Positions 23,015-31,711 of a DNA stretch of 64,000 nucleotides are shown in pieces. Under the pieces are notes generated by a model. It made no database searches. It worked only from the letters and a program-made list of their open reading frames with translations, and was not told where the DNA came from. Source of the DNA: Daejeonella sp. (lineage in GTDB: Bacteria > Bacteroidota > Bacteroidia > Sphingobacteriales > Sphingobacteriaceae); contig NZ_JAUYSS010000009.1 of NCBI RefSeq assembly GCF_030695525.1, positions 1 to 64,000 on the forward strand, given 5' to 3'. Numbering within the stretch: position 1 is the stretch's first letter; every line of letters begins with the position of its first letter. The translations under genes were made by a program, and so were the position numbers.

Positions 23015-25129
23015 TTATCTCACAAAAGCCATTGCTACCCCACCATCCACATTCAAGACATTTCCTGTTGATTTGCTTAACAAACCTCCCACAAAGGCGT
23101 AGCATGCATTGGCAATATCTTCTGGTAAAATGGTTTCATTCAGAAGGGTACGCTTTGCATAAAATGCAGGGAGTTCAGCAACAGTAACGCCATAGGCTTT
23201 TGCTCTTCCCTCGGCCCATGCACCCTCCCAGATTTTACTGTCGGCGATCACTGCATCCGGGTTTACCACATTGACACGGATCTTATCCGGGCCAAGTTCT
23301 GCAGCATTCAAACGACTCAGGTGTAATTGAGCTGCTTTTGCTGAGCCATAACCTGCATTATTCGGGCCTGAAACCAATGCATTTTTACTCACAATATTGA
23401 GGATATCTCCGCCCATACTCTGTTTTCTCATTGTATTTACGGCCTCCTGAGTGATTTTAAACTGACCTTTCACCAACACATCATAAAGCAGATCCCAATC
23501 CTTGTCGGTATGTTCTTCGATTGGTTTTGAAATTGACAAACCGGCACAATTTACCACGATATCTATTCCTCCAAAGCTCAGAGCGGCCTGGGCAAAAGCA
23601 TTTTTTATATCGCTATCCTCAGTAACATTAAGTTGTACTGTAGTATAGCTGTCGCGGCCGAATTCTTTCATGAACTGAGCTCCCGCACCTTCCAATCGAT
23701 CCTGATCCAGATCGTTCAGAATGACTACTGCCCCCTCCTCAACAAATTTTCTTGAGATTGCTTTCCCAATGCCGCCTGCACTTCCTGTAACCAATGCAAT
23801 TTTGCCACTTAATGATTTTGGTTTTGGCATTCGCTGCAATTTTGCCTCTTCGAGTAACCAGTATTCAATATTGAATGCCTCCTGTCTTGGAAGTGAGGTG
23901 TATTCAGAAATTGCCTCTGCTCCGCGCATCACATTGATTGCATTAGTATAGAATTCTGCAGCTACTCGGGCTGTTTGCTTGTCTTTGGAGAAAGAGAATA
24001 GTCCGACTCCCGGGTAAAGAATAATTACCGGATTTGAATCCCGAATTGCCGGTGAGTTTGGATGCTTGCATGTATTGTAGTATTCTGCATACATTTTTCG
24101 GTAAGCTTCAAAAAGTGGCTGAAGCTTTGTGATGAGTTCCTTCGGATTGCTAAGGTCTGTATCAGGCTTAAGATCGAGTATCAACGGACTGATCTTCGTT
24201 CTTAAAAAGTGATCAGGGCAGCTGGTTCCCATTGGAGCCAGGCGATCCAGATCATTGGAATTGATAAATTCTAAAACTCTCGGATCATCTGTAAAGTGTC
24301 CGATCATGGAGCGTTCTGAAGAACAGAGTCCGCGTAAAACAGGAGCAATTTTCGCTGCCTGTTCTTTCCTTTGCTGTCCGGCAAGGCCATCAATTTTCTT
24401 CCCGCCAAAAACACTTCCATTTTTTCTTACGCTTTCCTCAATGAATTCTGCACATTTTTCAACCACCTCCAGGGTATTTATATAAGATTCGTATGCGGTA
24501 TCACCCCAGGTGAACAAGCCATGAGAACCTAACATAATTCCCTTAATTCCAGGGTTATTATCCAGGCAGGCTTTAAGCTCTAAACCCAGTTCAAAACCCG
24601 GTTTTCTCCAGTCAACCCAGCCAATTTTATTGTCAAAAAGCTCTGCAGTGATCTTCTTTCCATCTTTTGCTGCAGCAATTGCGATCGCCGCATCAGGATG
24701 TAGATGGTCGATATGTTTGAATGGAAGAAAGCCATGCAGGGGTGTATCAATGGACGGCGCTTTCGAGTTCAGATCATAAATGCAGTGGTTAAACAATTCT
24801 ACCATCTCATCTTCATGCTCTAGTCCGCGGTAGATATTTTTCAGATTACGCAGACGATCATTATATAGTGCTGCAAGTCCACTTTTCTTTAAAGTTCCGA
24901 TATCCCCGCCCGATCCCTTGATCCACATGATCTCTGTTTCTATCCCTGTCAGCGGATCTTTAGCCATCACTTTGCAGGATGTATTTCCACCTCCATAATT
25001 GGTTAATCGCAGGTCTGCACCTAAAATATTGGATCTGTAAATAAGTAATCCTACTTCATCTCCTGCAAGTTTAGCTGCTACAGCATCATCCCAGAGGTAA
25101 CTGACGTGTTTAAAATTTGATTGGTCCAT
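23015..25129 (-). CDS. rhaD: bifunctional rhamnulose-1-P aldolase / lactaldehyde dehydrogenase fusion
   Basis: The protein has 704 residues. The N-terminal class II aldolase domain (about 1-420) has the Zn-site stretch TPLHGFLPFKHIDHLHPDA and GSHGLFTWG. The C-terminal short-chain dehydrogenase (about 435-700) has the NAD motif ALVTGSAGGIGKAI and the catalytic Tyr/Lys in YGSAKAAQ. The aldolase splits rhamnulose-1-phosphate into DHAP and L-lactaldehyde; the fused SDR presumably oxidises or reduces lactaldehyde. This fusion is a known family in Bacteroidota and other phyla. It lies between rhaT and rhaI. Confidence 0.95.
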   Translation of the reverse strand: MDQSNFKHVSYLWDDAVAAKLAGDEVGLLIYRSNILGADLRLTNYGGGNTSCKVMAKDPLTGIETEIMWIKGSGGDIGTLKKSGLAALYNDRLRNLKNIYRGLEHEDEMVELFNHCIYDLNSKAPSIDTPLHGFLPFKHIDHLHPDAAIAIAAAKDGKKITAELFDNKIGWVDWRKPGFELGLELKACLDNNPGIKGIMLGSHGLFTWGDTAYESYINTLEVVEKCAEFIEESVRKNGSVFGGKKIDGLAGQQRKEQAAKIAPVLRGLCSSERSMIGHFTDDPRVLEFINSNDLDRLAPMGTSCPDHFLRTKISPLILDLKPDTDLSNPKELITKLQPLFEAYRKMYAEYYNTCKHPNSPAIRDSNPVIILYPGVGLFSFSKDKQTARVAAEFYTNAINVMRGAEAISEYTSLPRQEAFNIEYWLLEEAKLQRMPKPKSLSGKIALVTGSAGGIGKAISRKFVEEGAVVILNDLDQDRLEGAGAQFMKEFGRDSYTTVQLNVTEDSDIKNAFAQAALSFGGIDIVVNCAGLSISKPIEEHTDKDWDLLYDVLVKGQFKITQEAVNTMRKQSMGGDILNIVSKNALVSGPNNAGYGSAKAAQLHLSRLNAAELGPDKIRVNVVNPDAVIADSKIWEGAWAEGRAKAYGVTVAELPAFYAKRTLLNETILPEDIANACYAFVGGLLSKSTGNVLNVDGGVAMAFVR

Positions 25130-25145
25130 ATTGAATTGGTTTTAA

Positions 25146-26222
25146 TTATATGGAATTTCCATATCCTACCAGTAATACTGAAAGAATGATCGTGATAATT
25201 CCCATAATAAAGGTTGAAAATGTTTTTTTGCTGACTGCGGTCCATTCTTTTAACAACAGCCCCCACATATTTGCAATCAGGATAATGAAGGCCATGTGCA
25301 GGATCCAGGAGCTTGCTCCGTTTCCCAGTTTGCTTTCTCCCATGCCGTAAAAAAAGAATTGTAAAAACCAGGTTGTACCTGCTATTGCCGAAAATAAATA
25401 ATTTTTGAGGAGTGGAGTCTTTTTATTGGCATAATCACCAAATGTTTTGTTTCGGGTATTCAAAATCATACACCAGATCAGGTTGGTTGCTAAACCTCCC
25501 CATAAAAGCACCACATAGGTTACATTATTTTGAAAGAGGAACTCAGTTGTTTCAGTTGGATTGGCGCTTTTCCATAGGGTGTTTGCAGCATCTGCCATTG
25601 GTTTTCCGGCTTCAATTCCGAAATTGAAGCAGGCACTTAAAACTCCCGAAATGATCGCAACAATCAGACCTTTTACCAAATTGAACTCCTGAATACTTTC
25701 TTTTTTGGTCTCCTCACTTAATTCCCGTTCTTTCAGCATCCCGGCACGGCCACATAGGAAAATTCCAAAAAGACAGACCAGAACACCAAGTAGTACGATG
25801 CGGCCACCTTCATCATTAAGCATTTGGGTAAAACTGACCTTTCCGGCTTGCGGATACAAATCATAAAATACCGGTGGCAGTAATGAACCCAGAGCGGAAC
25901 AGAATCCCAGAACAACAGAGTTTCCGAGGGACATACCAAGGTAACGAACACCAAGTCCGTAGGTTAGACCACCAATTCCCCATAACAAACCCATAATGAA
26001 GGTAACCTTTAAAATGGAGCTTTCGGTATTGCTGATAATCTCAGCAAATGCAGGAATGGTGAGGTAGGCTGCGAGCGGGGGTACAATAAGCCATGAAAAA
26101 AGACCGCCAATTATCCAGTAGCTTTCCCAGGACCAGCCTTTAACTTTCTTAAATGGAAGGTAAAAACTGCCGGATGCGGCTCCCCCAATTAAATGAAAAA
26201 TAACACCTAAAATTGCTTGCAT
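25146..26222 (-). CDS. rhaT: L-rhamnose/proton symporter
   Basis: A 358-residue protein with about ten membrane helices, starting MQAILGVIFHLIGGAASGSFYLPFKKVKGW, written here in two pieces as MQAILGVIFHLIGGAASGSF and YLPFKKVKGW; the GSFY-P-KKVKGWSWE pattern is typical of RhaT. It imports L-rhamnose across the inner membrane. It is the first gene of the operon rhaT-rhaD-rhaI-rhaB-rhaM. A tandem direct repeat in front of it may be the operator of the GntR regulator. Confidence 0.95.
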   Translation of the reverse strand: MQAILGVIFHLIGGAASGSFYLPFKKVKGWSWESYWIIGGLFSWLIVPPLAAYLTIPAFAEIISNTESSILKVTFIMGLLWGIGGLTYGLGVRYLGMSLGNSVVLGFCSALGSLLPPVFYDLYPQAGKVSFTQMLNDEGGRIVLLGVLVCLFGIFLCGRAGMLKERELSEETKKESIQEFNLVKGLIVAIISGVLSACFNFGIEAGKPMADAANTLWKSANPTETTEFLFQNNVTYVVLLWGGLATNLIWCMILNTRNKTFGDYANKKTPLLKNYLFSAIAGTTWFLQFFFYGMGESKLGNGASSWILHMAFIILIANMWGLLLKEWTAVSKKTFSTFIMGIITIILSVLLVGYGNSI

Positions 26223-26279
26223 GAATCGGGTTTAAGGAATTGTGATTTTATCTAAAATTATTGAATAGTTAGTGCCCAG

Positions 26280-26299
26280 CTGTCATGCACTGTCATGCA
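26280..26299 (-). promoter_or_regulatory. direct-repeat operator candidate before rhaT
   Basis: Two perfect adjacent copies of CTGTCATGCA lie 58 bp before the rhaT start, in the only regulatory gap of the rhamnose operon. The GntR regulator gene ends about 250 bp further upstream. The half-site TGCATGACA fits a winged-helix operator; the link is inference. Confidence 0.5.
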
Positions 26300-26326
26300 A
26301 GTGGGATAGCTTTAATTATATAATGC

Positions 26327-26510
26327 TAGTTCGATATATAAATATTTAACCACATAGATTGACTTATATTAAGCTTTAAAGGAAACATAGAATGTAAATC
26401 ATATAGATTGAAGCGAAGCTTCAAGGCTATCTGCGTCTAAAATGAAGGTTTGAGGCTATATAGTGCTATGTTTCTATGCGGTTTTAAAATATTATGTCGA
26501 GTTAACGTTA
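26327..26510 (+). repeat. MITE-like dispersed repeat, copy 2
   Basis: Lies between the 3' end of the GntR gene and the rhaT promoter. It has the outer arms AACCACATAG / CTATGCGGTT, the inner arms AAACATAG / CTATGTTT, and a central TTGAAGC-GAA-GCTTCAA hairpin. The extended ends (GTTCGATATATAAATATT and, inverted, AACTCGACATAATATTTT) are also related. No open frame. Confidence 0.9.
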
Positions 26511-26544
26511 AGATTAGACAATTATTTAATAAGGCTAAAATATT

Positions 26545-27576
26545 CTAAAGTGAGGGCCTTAGCGTAAGATGGAAGGGAACTTCGGCATGAGCATGCGAAT
26601 TGCTTAAAATTAATTGTGCAGCCAGTTCACCCATTTTTGAAAAATCGGTTGAAATGGTAGTAATTCCGTTTAGAATAACTTTTTTAAGGGGAGTTTCATT
26701 GTAGGATATTACCCCGACCTGCTTCCCAACCTTGAGTTTTAAAGAGATGATTCGCTCAATCAATGTAACCAGATCTGCTTCCATCAGATTAATGAACACT
26801 TCTCCTTCCTGAATCGGTTCAGTGCTGATATCATTTACAATTTTATGGGAAAATGCATATTGCTGACAGAAGCGGTTGAAGCCTTTGATTATCTCATTGG
26901 GAAAATAGCTTTTATCCGGGAAAATGATCTTTAGTGTATGGTATTTGCTTAGTTGATCTCTTGCTTGTTCCAGAGCATTGTAAATATCCTTTTCGAAGTT
27001 TTCATATACTGCTGCATATTCACCATCAACACCGGGTAACAATTTATCCAGGAGGACCAGTTTATCTTTAGGGATTTCATTGATCAAACGGTATGATTCT
27101 TCACCTCCTTCAATAAAATGCGGAATGATCACATAATGTGAATAATCTTCCTTTTTATTGTCAAGCAGTTTTTTGAACAGGGCAAAGTCATTGTTATAGA
27201 TATAGAAGTCGATGGCAACATGTTCACCAAGTGCAGCTACGAAAGCATCGTAAACAATTTTCTTATGCGAACTTAACTTATTGAATAATAGAAAGATACG
27301 AAGTCTTTGCCTGAAATCAACATTGCTGATGTAATAGCCTTTGCCCGGAACCGAATTGACTATACCCAGGCTTTTCAGGTGTTTGTAACCCTTTTCAGCC
27401 GTATCTCTTGAAATTTCGAGAATACAGCTTAATTCATTTATTGAAGGGAGGAGATCATCCTTTTTAATTTTACCGGCCAGGATTGCATCTTTAATAGAGT
27501 TTGTTAATTGAAGATATTTCGGTGTCGCAGAATACCCATCAATCTGAATATGATTAAATAATCTGGTACGTTTCAT
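26545..27576 (-). CDS. GntR-family regulator with LacI-like sensor domain
   Basis: The 343-residue protein has an N-terminal GntR winged helix (about 1-85: YLQLTNSIKDAILAGKIKKDDLLPS, shown as YLQLTNSIKDAILAG then KKDDLLPSINELS, with ISRDTAEKGYKHLKSLGIV) followed by a periplasmic-binding-protein-like sensor (about 90-335). This layout is that of AraR-type sugar regulators. Adjacent to the rhamnose genes, it probably controls them in response to rhamnose or rhamnulose. It overlaps the 3' end of the M16 peptidase gene by 4 bp, so the two may be co-transcribed. Confidence 0.9.
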   Translation of the reverse strand: MKRTRLFNHIQIDGYSATPKYLQLTNSIKDAILAGKIKKDDLLPSINELSCILEISRDTAEKGYKHLKSLGIVNSVPGKGYYISNVDFRQRLRIFLLFNKLSSHKKIVYDAFVAALGEHVAIDFYIYNNDFALFKKLLDNKKEDYSHYVIIPHFIEGGEESYRLINEIPKDKLVLLDKLLPGVDGEYAAVYENFEKDIYNALEQARDQLSKYHTLKIIFPDKSYFPNEIIKGFNRFCQQYAFSHKIVNDISTEPIQEGEVFINLMEADLVTLIERIISLKLKVGKQVGVISYNETPLKKVILNGITTISTDFSKMGELAAQLILSNSHAHAEVPFHLTLRPSL

Positions 27577-28799
27577 TTCGGATTAAAGATCATAGAACTC
27601 AGTACTTTCGGATCAAACATCTCGTTGGCAATTTCAAGTATCTGAGAATCGCTAACTGCATTTATTTTCGCAAATATTTCTTCCAGTGAATCTACATGGC
27701 CATAATCCAGCAGACTTTTGCTCATCGAAATCAGCAGTCCCATTCTGTTTTCTTCACCAAGTGCAATCTGCCCAATAAATTTATCTTTTGCTTGTCTTAG
27801 TTGAACAGGCCCCAATTTTTGCTCTCTGAGTTTTCTCAATTCCTTTTCAAGTAGTTTTATTGCCTTTCCTGTTTTTTCATTGTCGGTACCAAAATAGATA
27901 GAAAAAATACCGGTGTCACTCATTGGAGTGTAGTTTGATTCGATGGTATAGGCGATGCCATATTTTTCCCGGATTTCGAGGTTTAGCCTGGAGCTCATTC
28001 CGGTACCTCCCAGCAGATTATTGAGTAGTAGAAAGCCAGTTTTATGCTTGTGATGCATAGAGTAGGAGCGATTACCGATCACGCAATGCGACTGGTTGAT
28101 GGGTTTAGTGAAAACCAGGTTTTTCGCCGAGTATTTTCCTGTTTTTTCGCGTTTTCTTTCAGGCAGGTTGGCCGGGATTCCCCCAAAAAATTTTTCACTG
28201 AGGCGGATAATTGTTTTCAAATCATAATCCCCGCAGATACCAATGATGATTTCATCAGTGCGGTAGTTTGCCTTATGGAATTCGACTATATCTTTTTTTT
28301 CAAAACCTTGTACTGTAGACGGGGTGCCCAGAATATTACGTCCCAGCGGATGTCCTTCAAAAAGCAGGTCTTCGAAATCATCATTGATGGCCTCGTCGGG
28401 CTGATCCTGATAGGAAGATATTTCATCAAGAATAACCTCCTTTTCCTTTTTCATTTCTTCTTCAGGAAAAACGGAATGAAATACAATATCCTCAAATAAG
28501 TCGAGCGATCGTTCCAGGTGAGGTTTCAAAAAAGAAGCATGAATACAGGTATATTCTTTGGTGGTATAGGCATTCAGATCGCCTCCAACCAATTCGAGGC
28601 GATTAAGGATTTGATTGGTATTTCTTTTTTCAGTTTGCTTAAAAAGCAGGTGTTCAATGAAATGTGCGAGGCCATCTTTGGAAGGATTTTCATCGCGGGA
28701 ACCCGCATTGATTATAATACAGGCATGTGAAATATTGGAAGGGCTTGGTTTATGCAAAACACGTATTCCGTTCTGCAACTGATGTACCTGGTAATCCAT
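27573..28799 (-). CDS. M16-family zinc peptidase
   Basis: At 408 residues this is a single-chain M16B-type protease. The inverted zinc motif HFIEH (in GLAHFIEHLLFKQ) is intact, and the downstream Glu lies in the NAYTTKEYTCIHA region. The C-terminal half has the R/Y segment (GTGMSSRLNLEIREKYGIAY) of the family. A TACCTTTGC element (28811 down to 28803) lies 3 nt before the ATG. The 3' end overlaps the GntR gene by 4 bp. Its substrates are unknown; such proteins usually degrade peptides or trim secreted proteins. Confidence 0.93.
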   Translation of the reverse strand: MDYQVHQLQNGIRVLHKPSPSNISHACIIINAGSRDENPSKDGLAHFIEHLLFKQTEKRNTNQILNRLELVGGDLNAYTTKEYTCIHASFLKPHLERSLDLFEDIVFHSVFPEEEMKKEKEVILDEISSYQDQPDEAINDDFEDLLFEGHPLGRNILGTPSTVQGFEKKDIVEFHKANYRTDEIIIGICGDYDLKTIIRLSEKFFGGIPANLPERKREKTGKYSAKNLVFTKPINQSHCVIGNRSYSMHHKHKTGFLLLNNLLGGTGMSSRLNLEIREKYGIAYTIESNYTPMSDTGIFSIYFGTDNEKTGKAIKLLEKELRKLREQKLGPVQLRQAKDKFIGQIALGEENRMGLLISMSKSLLDYGHVDSLEEIFAKINAVSDSQILEIANEMFDPKVLSSMIFNPK

Positions 28800-28856
28800 T
28801 CAGCAAAGGTAGAGAAATCAATTAGTAAATTTGAAAATGAGCAAATGGGATGTCTG

Positions 28857-28902
28857 AGGACTGAGGTCCGAAGTCTGATTTCGGAGTTCAGACCTCAGTC
28901 CT
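28857..28902. repeat. 12-bp perfect hairpin between msrA and the M16 gene
   Basis: AGGACTGAGGTC (28857-28868) pairs with GACCTCAGTCCT (28891-28902), and an inner CGAA/TTCG adds four pairs. It is followed by repeated TCCTCCTAC words. It has no T tract. It may terminate msrA or be REP-type sequence. Confidence 0.6.
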
Positions 28903-28924
28903 CCTACCTCAGTTTTCCGTCCTC

Positions 28925-29572
28925 CTACTTCAGCTTCCCCTTATAAGTCTTCTTAAACAACTCAAATCTCGGAATAGAAACCGCCCTAACATATCCCTGA
29001 CTTGGATTGTGTTCGATATAATCCTGGTGGTATCCCTCTGCGCGATAGAATTCGTTTAGCGGTTTTAGCTCAGTTACAATTGATTTTTTGAATCTGCCCG
29101 AATTGGTGGCATCTTTTACAGCTTGTTGAGCGGCAGCTTTCTCCGTCGCACCAGTATAAAACAATATGGAACGGTAGGATGAACCTCTGTCAGGACCTTG
29201 TTGATTCGGTGTGGTTGGATCGTGTGAGGCAAAGAATACCTTACAAAGCTCTGCATAGGAGATAACTTTAGGGTTGTAATATACCAAAACAGTTTCTGCA
29301 TGCCCGGTTGTCTCTGTATTTACCAAATCGTAGGTTGGGTTCGGTACATTTCCTCCCGCATACCCAGAAACTGCTGAATCTACACCCACAACAGCCTCAA
29401 ATATATGCTCAGAACACCAGAAACAGCCTTCAGCAAAAGCAGCGATGGCTTTACCCTGAGGCGCTGTCAGTTTCACTTTTCTGACATCCGTTTTTTTCTG
29501 GGAAATTGCATCGCATGAGAATAAAACCAGAATGAGTGAAAGTGCAGGGAAAATATTTAGATATCGGTTCAT
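28925..29572 (-). CDS. msrA: peptide methionine sulfoxide reductase MsrA, lipoprotein form
   Basis: A 215-residue protein with a signal peptide and lipobox (LVLFSC, Cys about residue 20) and then the MsrA core: GCFWCSEHIFEAVVGV with the catalytic Cys, GYAGGNVPNPTYDLV, FFASHDPTTPNQQGPDRGSSYRS and YHQDYIEHNP. It repairs Met-S-sulfoxide in proteins; the lipobox places it in the envelope rather than the cytoplasm. No MsrB domain is fused. Confidence 0.96.
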   Translation of the reverse strand: MNRYLNIFPALSLILVLFSCDAISQKKTDVRKVKLTAPQGKAIAAFAEGCFWCSEHIFEAVVGVDSAVSGYAGGNVPNPTYDLVNTETTGHAETVLVYYNPKVISYAELCKVFFASHDPTTPNQQGPDRGSSYRSILFYTGATEKAAAQQAVKDATNSGRFKKSIVTELKPLNEFYRAEGYHQDYIEHNPSQGYVRAVSIPRFELFKKTYKGKLK

Positions 29573-29648
29573 TTTATTGCTTTTTTAAAGATACGTAACA
29601 GGGAGCCTTATAGATTTTAATTAATTGAACAAAGTCAATACTTAACCT

Positions 29649-29816
29649 TAGTTCGATATATAATTATCTAACCACATAGATTGAATTATATTATGCTTTA
29701 AAGGAAACATAGATTGAAGCAAAGCTTCAAGGCTATCTGTTTCTAAAATGAAGGTTGGCAGCTATAAAATGCTATGTTTCTATGCGGTTTTTAAATATTA
29801 TCTCGAGTTCACGTTA
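29649..29816 (+). repeat. MITE-like dispersed repeat, copy 3
   Basis: Ends 15 bp from the 3' end of the acyltransferase gene. The ends match copy 2 closely. It is shorter than the other copies because the segment between the second AAACATAG arm and the central hairpin is missing. It has outer arms AACCACATAG / CTATGCGGTT and the centre GAAGCAAAGCTTC. Confidence 0.9.
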
Positions 29817-29830
29817 TACTTAATAATTTG

Positions 29831-30487
29831 TTAATCCTTTTCCTTAGTGAATCGTACATTTTTTTTAAGCGATTCTTTATGATGCAGGTTTATCTCTTGT
29901 TTAAACCGGTCAAAATCAAAATCCTTTGCGGTACCGCAATCGAGCATATTAAAATAAACCGATGGCTTTATGCTTTCAAAATATTCAGCAATATTGCTGC
30001 TCCATAACAATTGGCAATTGCCTTTTATCTGTGGTACTATTTCTGATATGCCATCTTGAAATTCTATGGTCCTGATATGGCAGCTTTCCAGATTCCCCTG
30101 TGGGAAAAACAGCAATAAATTCCCCGGCTCATTCAATATTTCTGCAGCATAAGCCATACTTTCTTTCACAGAATATTTTCCGGGCTCAATAGAAAAGGAA
30201 CCAAGATGCCTTAGCCACCACTTCATTTCCATCTGCTTTTTTAAGGACATTATGTAGAGCCGTTTCATTTTGCCCTGTTTAATAAGTACCTGATAAGCCA
30301 GATAAAACCCTAAAAAACCATCACCGAAACTGAAATGATTGATTGATAAAATATAAGAATGGCCTGATTTTATATCTGCTGGCTTGATAATCAGTTTATT
30401 GAAGAAAAAAATCCTGAAAATTATCGTCAGGCAATACCCCCCCACCTTTAACCAGAAAAGCGATAAGGGTTTTGATTTAATGATCAT
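29831..30487 (-). CDS. PlsC-like acyltransferase
   Basis: The 218-residue protein has an N-terminal membrane segment (about 8-30). The H-x4-D motif is present in NHFSFGDGF, and the second block FPQGNLES replaces the usual FPEGTRS. It likely transfers an acyl chain, perhaps the product of this operon, to an acceptor at the membrane. It overlaps the hydrolase gene by 4 bp and is the last gene of the eight-gene fatty-acid-synthase-like operon. Confidence 0.8.
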   Translation of the reverse strand: MIIKSKPLSLFWLKVGGYCLTIIFRIFFFNKLIIKPADIKSGHSYILSINHFSFGDGFLGFYLAYQVLIKQGKMKRLYIMSLKKQMEMKWWLRHLGSFSIEPGKYSVKESMAYAAEILNEPGNLLLFFPQGNLESCHIRTIEFQDGISEIVPQIKGNCQLLWSSNIAEYFESIKPSVYFNMLDCGTAKDFDFDRFKQEINLHHKESLKKNVRFTKEKD

Positions 30488-31305
30488 GATAACAAATCTC
30501 CTAAAACTTTGGCAAAACCTTTATTGATCATTTCATGCCCTTCATTTAAATTTAATATTTCTGCATTTTTAATTTGGGGTAAAAAGGCTTTACCAATGCT
30601 AAGCGGATATGATTTATCACGCTGCCCAAAAATAAAAATACTTCGTATAGGATACTTATTTAACGAATAGATGAGTTTTGTTTCATCTGTTGTTAAAAAC
30701 CGTAAATAAGTTAAGCTTGCGTAAAGGTTAAACCTTAATTCATGTGTTTCAATTTCTTTTAAAAGAATTGCATGGCCTTCGGCATCAATAAATCGAACCC
30801 GTCTGCACATATTTAAGAGCTTAAGCATCGCATCTTTACTCAAAGATACTTTCTCTATGATCCTATTCCCAAATTTACTCCTGCTAAAAAACCTAATAAT
30901 GTTTCCCGGTTTAATGGATGATGGCGCCGCTACGATATATTCATTAATCATTTCGGGAAGTTCTTCAACAACTGTTGTGGCATAGTGGGTACCCATAGAA
31001 TAGCCAATTACCGAAAAGCGATTGATGTTGTGTGCATTGCAAAATTCAACAATAAGGCCGGCCAACTCACTTTTTGTTAATCCGGTTTTCACGGCATCCA
31101 GGCTTTGATCCTTCAGTCTGGTGGCTTTATGAAAAAACAGATCGAAGCCCCAAAAAGTATATTTATTCCCTAATTCCGGCTCTAATTCCCGAAACTGTTT
31201 ACCATGCATGCCAAAACCATGAAAACAGAGCATATGCTCCTCACCTGTTCCATATTTATAATAATGGAGATCAACAAAATCGGAATTATAAAAATGTGAG
31301 GTCAA
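30484..31305 (-). CDS. alpha/beta hydrolase
   Basis: 273 residues with the alpha/beta hydrolase fold: oxyanion region CFHGFGMHGK, nucleophile elbow VIGYSMGTHYA (GxSxG), acidic residue near IFGQRDKSYPL and catalytic His in LNEGHEMI. Within this operon a thioesterase or esterase role on an ACP-bound chain is plausible but not shown. It lies 4 bp after the AcpS-like gene and overlaps the acyltransferase by 4 bp. Confidence 0.85.
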   Translation of the reverse strand: MTSHFYNSDFVDLHYYKYGTGEEHMLCFHGFGMHGKQFRELEPELGNKYTFWGFDLFFHKATRLKDQSLDAVKTGLTKSELAGLIVEFCNAHNINRFSVIGYSMGTHYATTVVEELPEMINEYIVAAPSSIKPGNIIRFFSRSKFGNRIIEKVSLSKDAMLKLLNMCRRVRFIDAEGHAILLKEIETHELRFNLYASLTYLRFLTTDETKLIYSLNKYPIRSIFIFGQRDKSYPLSIGKAFLPQIKNAEILNLNEGHEMINKGFAKVLGDLLS

Positions 31306-31309
31306 TGGA

Positions 31310-31711
31310 TTAAACTATTGCATTAATTAATGCCAAAGCCCAGGCATACTCTGCATCATGTGATATGGTCAGGCTTAGCTCGAATTTTTTAAGATGTGAC
31401 GGTAATACTACCGTCGGCATTCCTGCTTTTTTGGCTCTGCTAATTTCGATTTTTTTCCATCTCAGAGGTGAAGCGTCTAATTGTTTAATGGCTTTATACA
31501 CAGCCTCCTTAGCTGCCCAGGTTGATGCATAACGTTGCAAAGAATCACTAAAGCTTTCGCAATAGGCAATTTCTGCCGGGGTGTAAACCTTTTTTTTGAA
31601 AAGATCGCATAGTGAATGTTTAAAATTTTCTATGTGTACCAAATCATTGCCCACAGCAAAAGTTCGCTGTGCAGTGATTTGATTCACAGATATTTCTAAC
31701 TCACTCTGCAT
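31310..31711 (-). CDS. AcpS-like 4'-phosphopantetheinyl transferase
   Basis: A 133-residue holo-ACP synthase type protein. GNDLVHIENFKHS carries the Mg-binding Asp, and YASTWAAKEAVYKAI carries the Glu and Lys of the second motif. It would attach phosphopantetheine to the operon's own ACP. A dedicated AcpS inside the operon suggests that this ACP is specialised. It overlaps the FabI-like gene by 11 bp. Confidence 0.9.
   Translation of the reverse strand: MQSELEISVNQITAQRTFAVGNDLVHIENFKHSLCDLFKKKVYTPAEIAYCESFSDSLQRYASTWAAKEAVYKAIKQLDASPLRWKKIEISRAKKAGMPTVVLPSHLKKFELSLTISHDAEYAWALALINAIV

Noticed and set aside
28044-28499. 151-codon plus-strand frame opposite the M16 gene
   Set aside because: Shadow of the M16 peptidase coding sequence; no start signal or domain.
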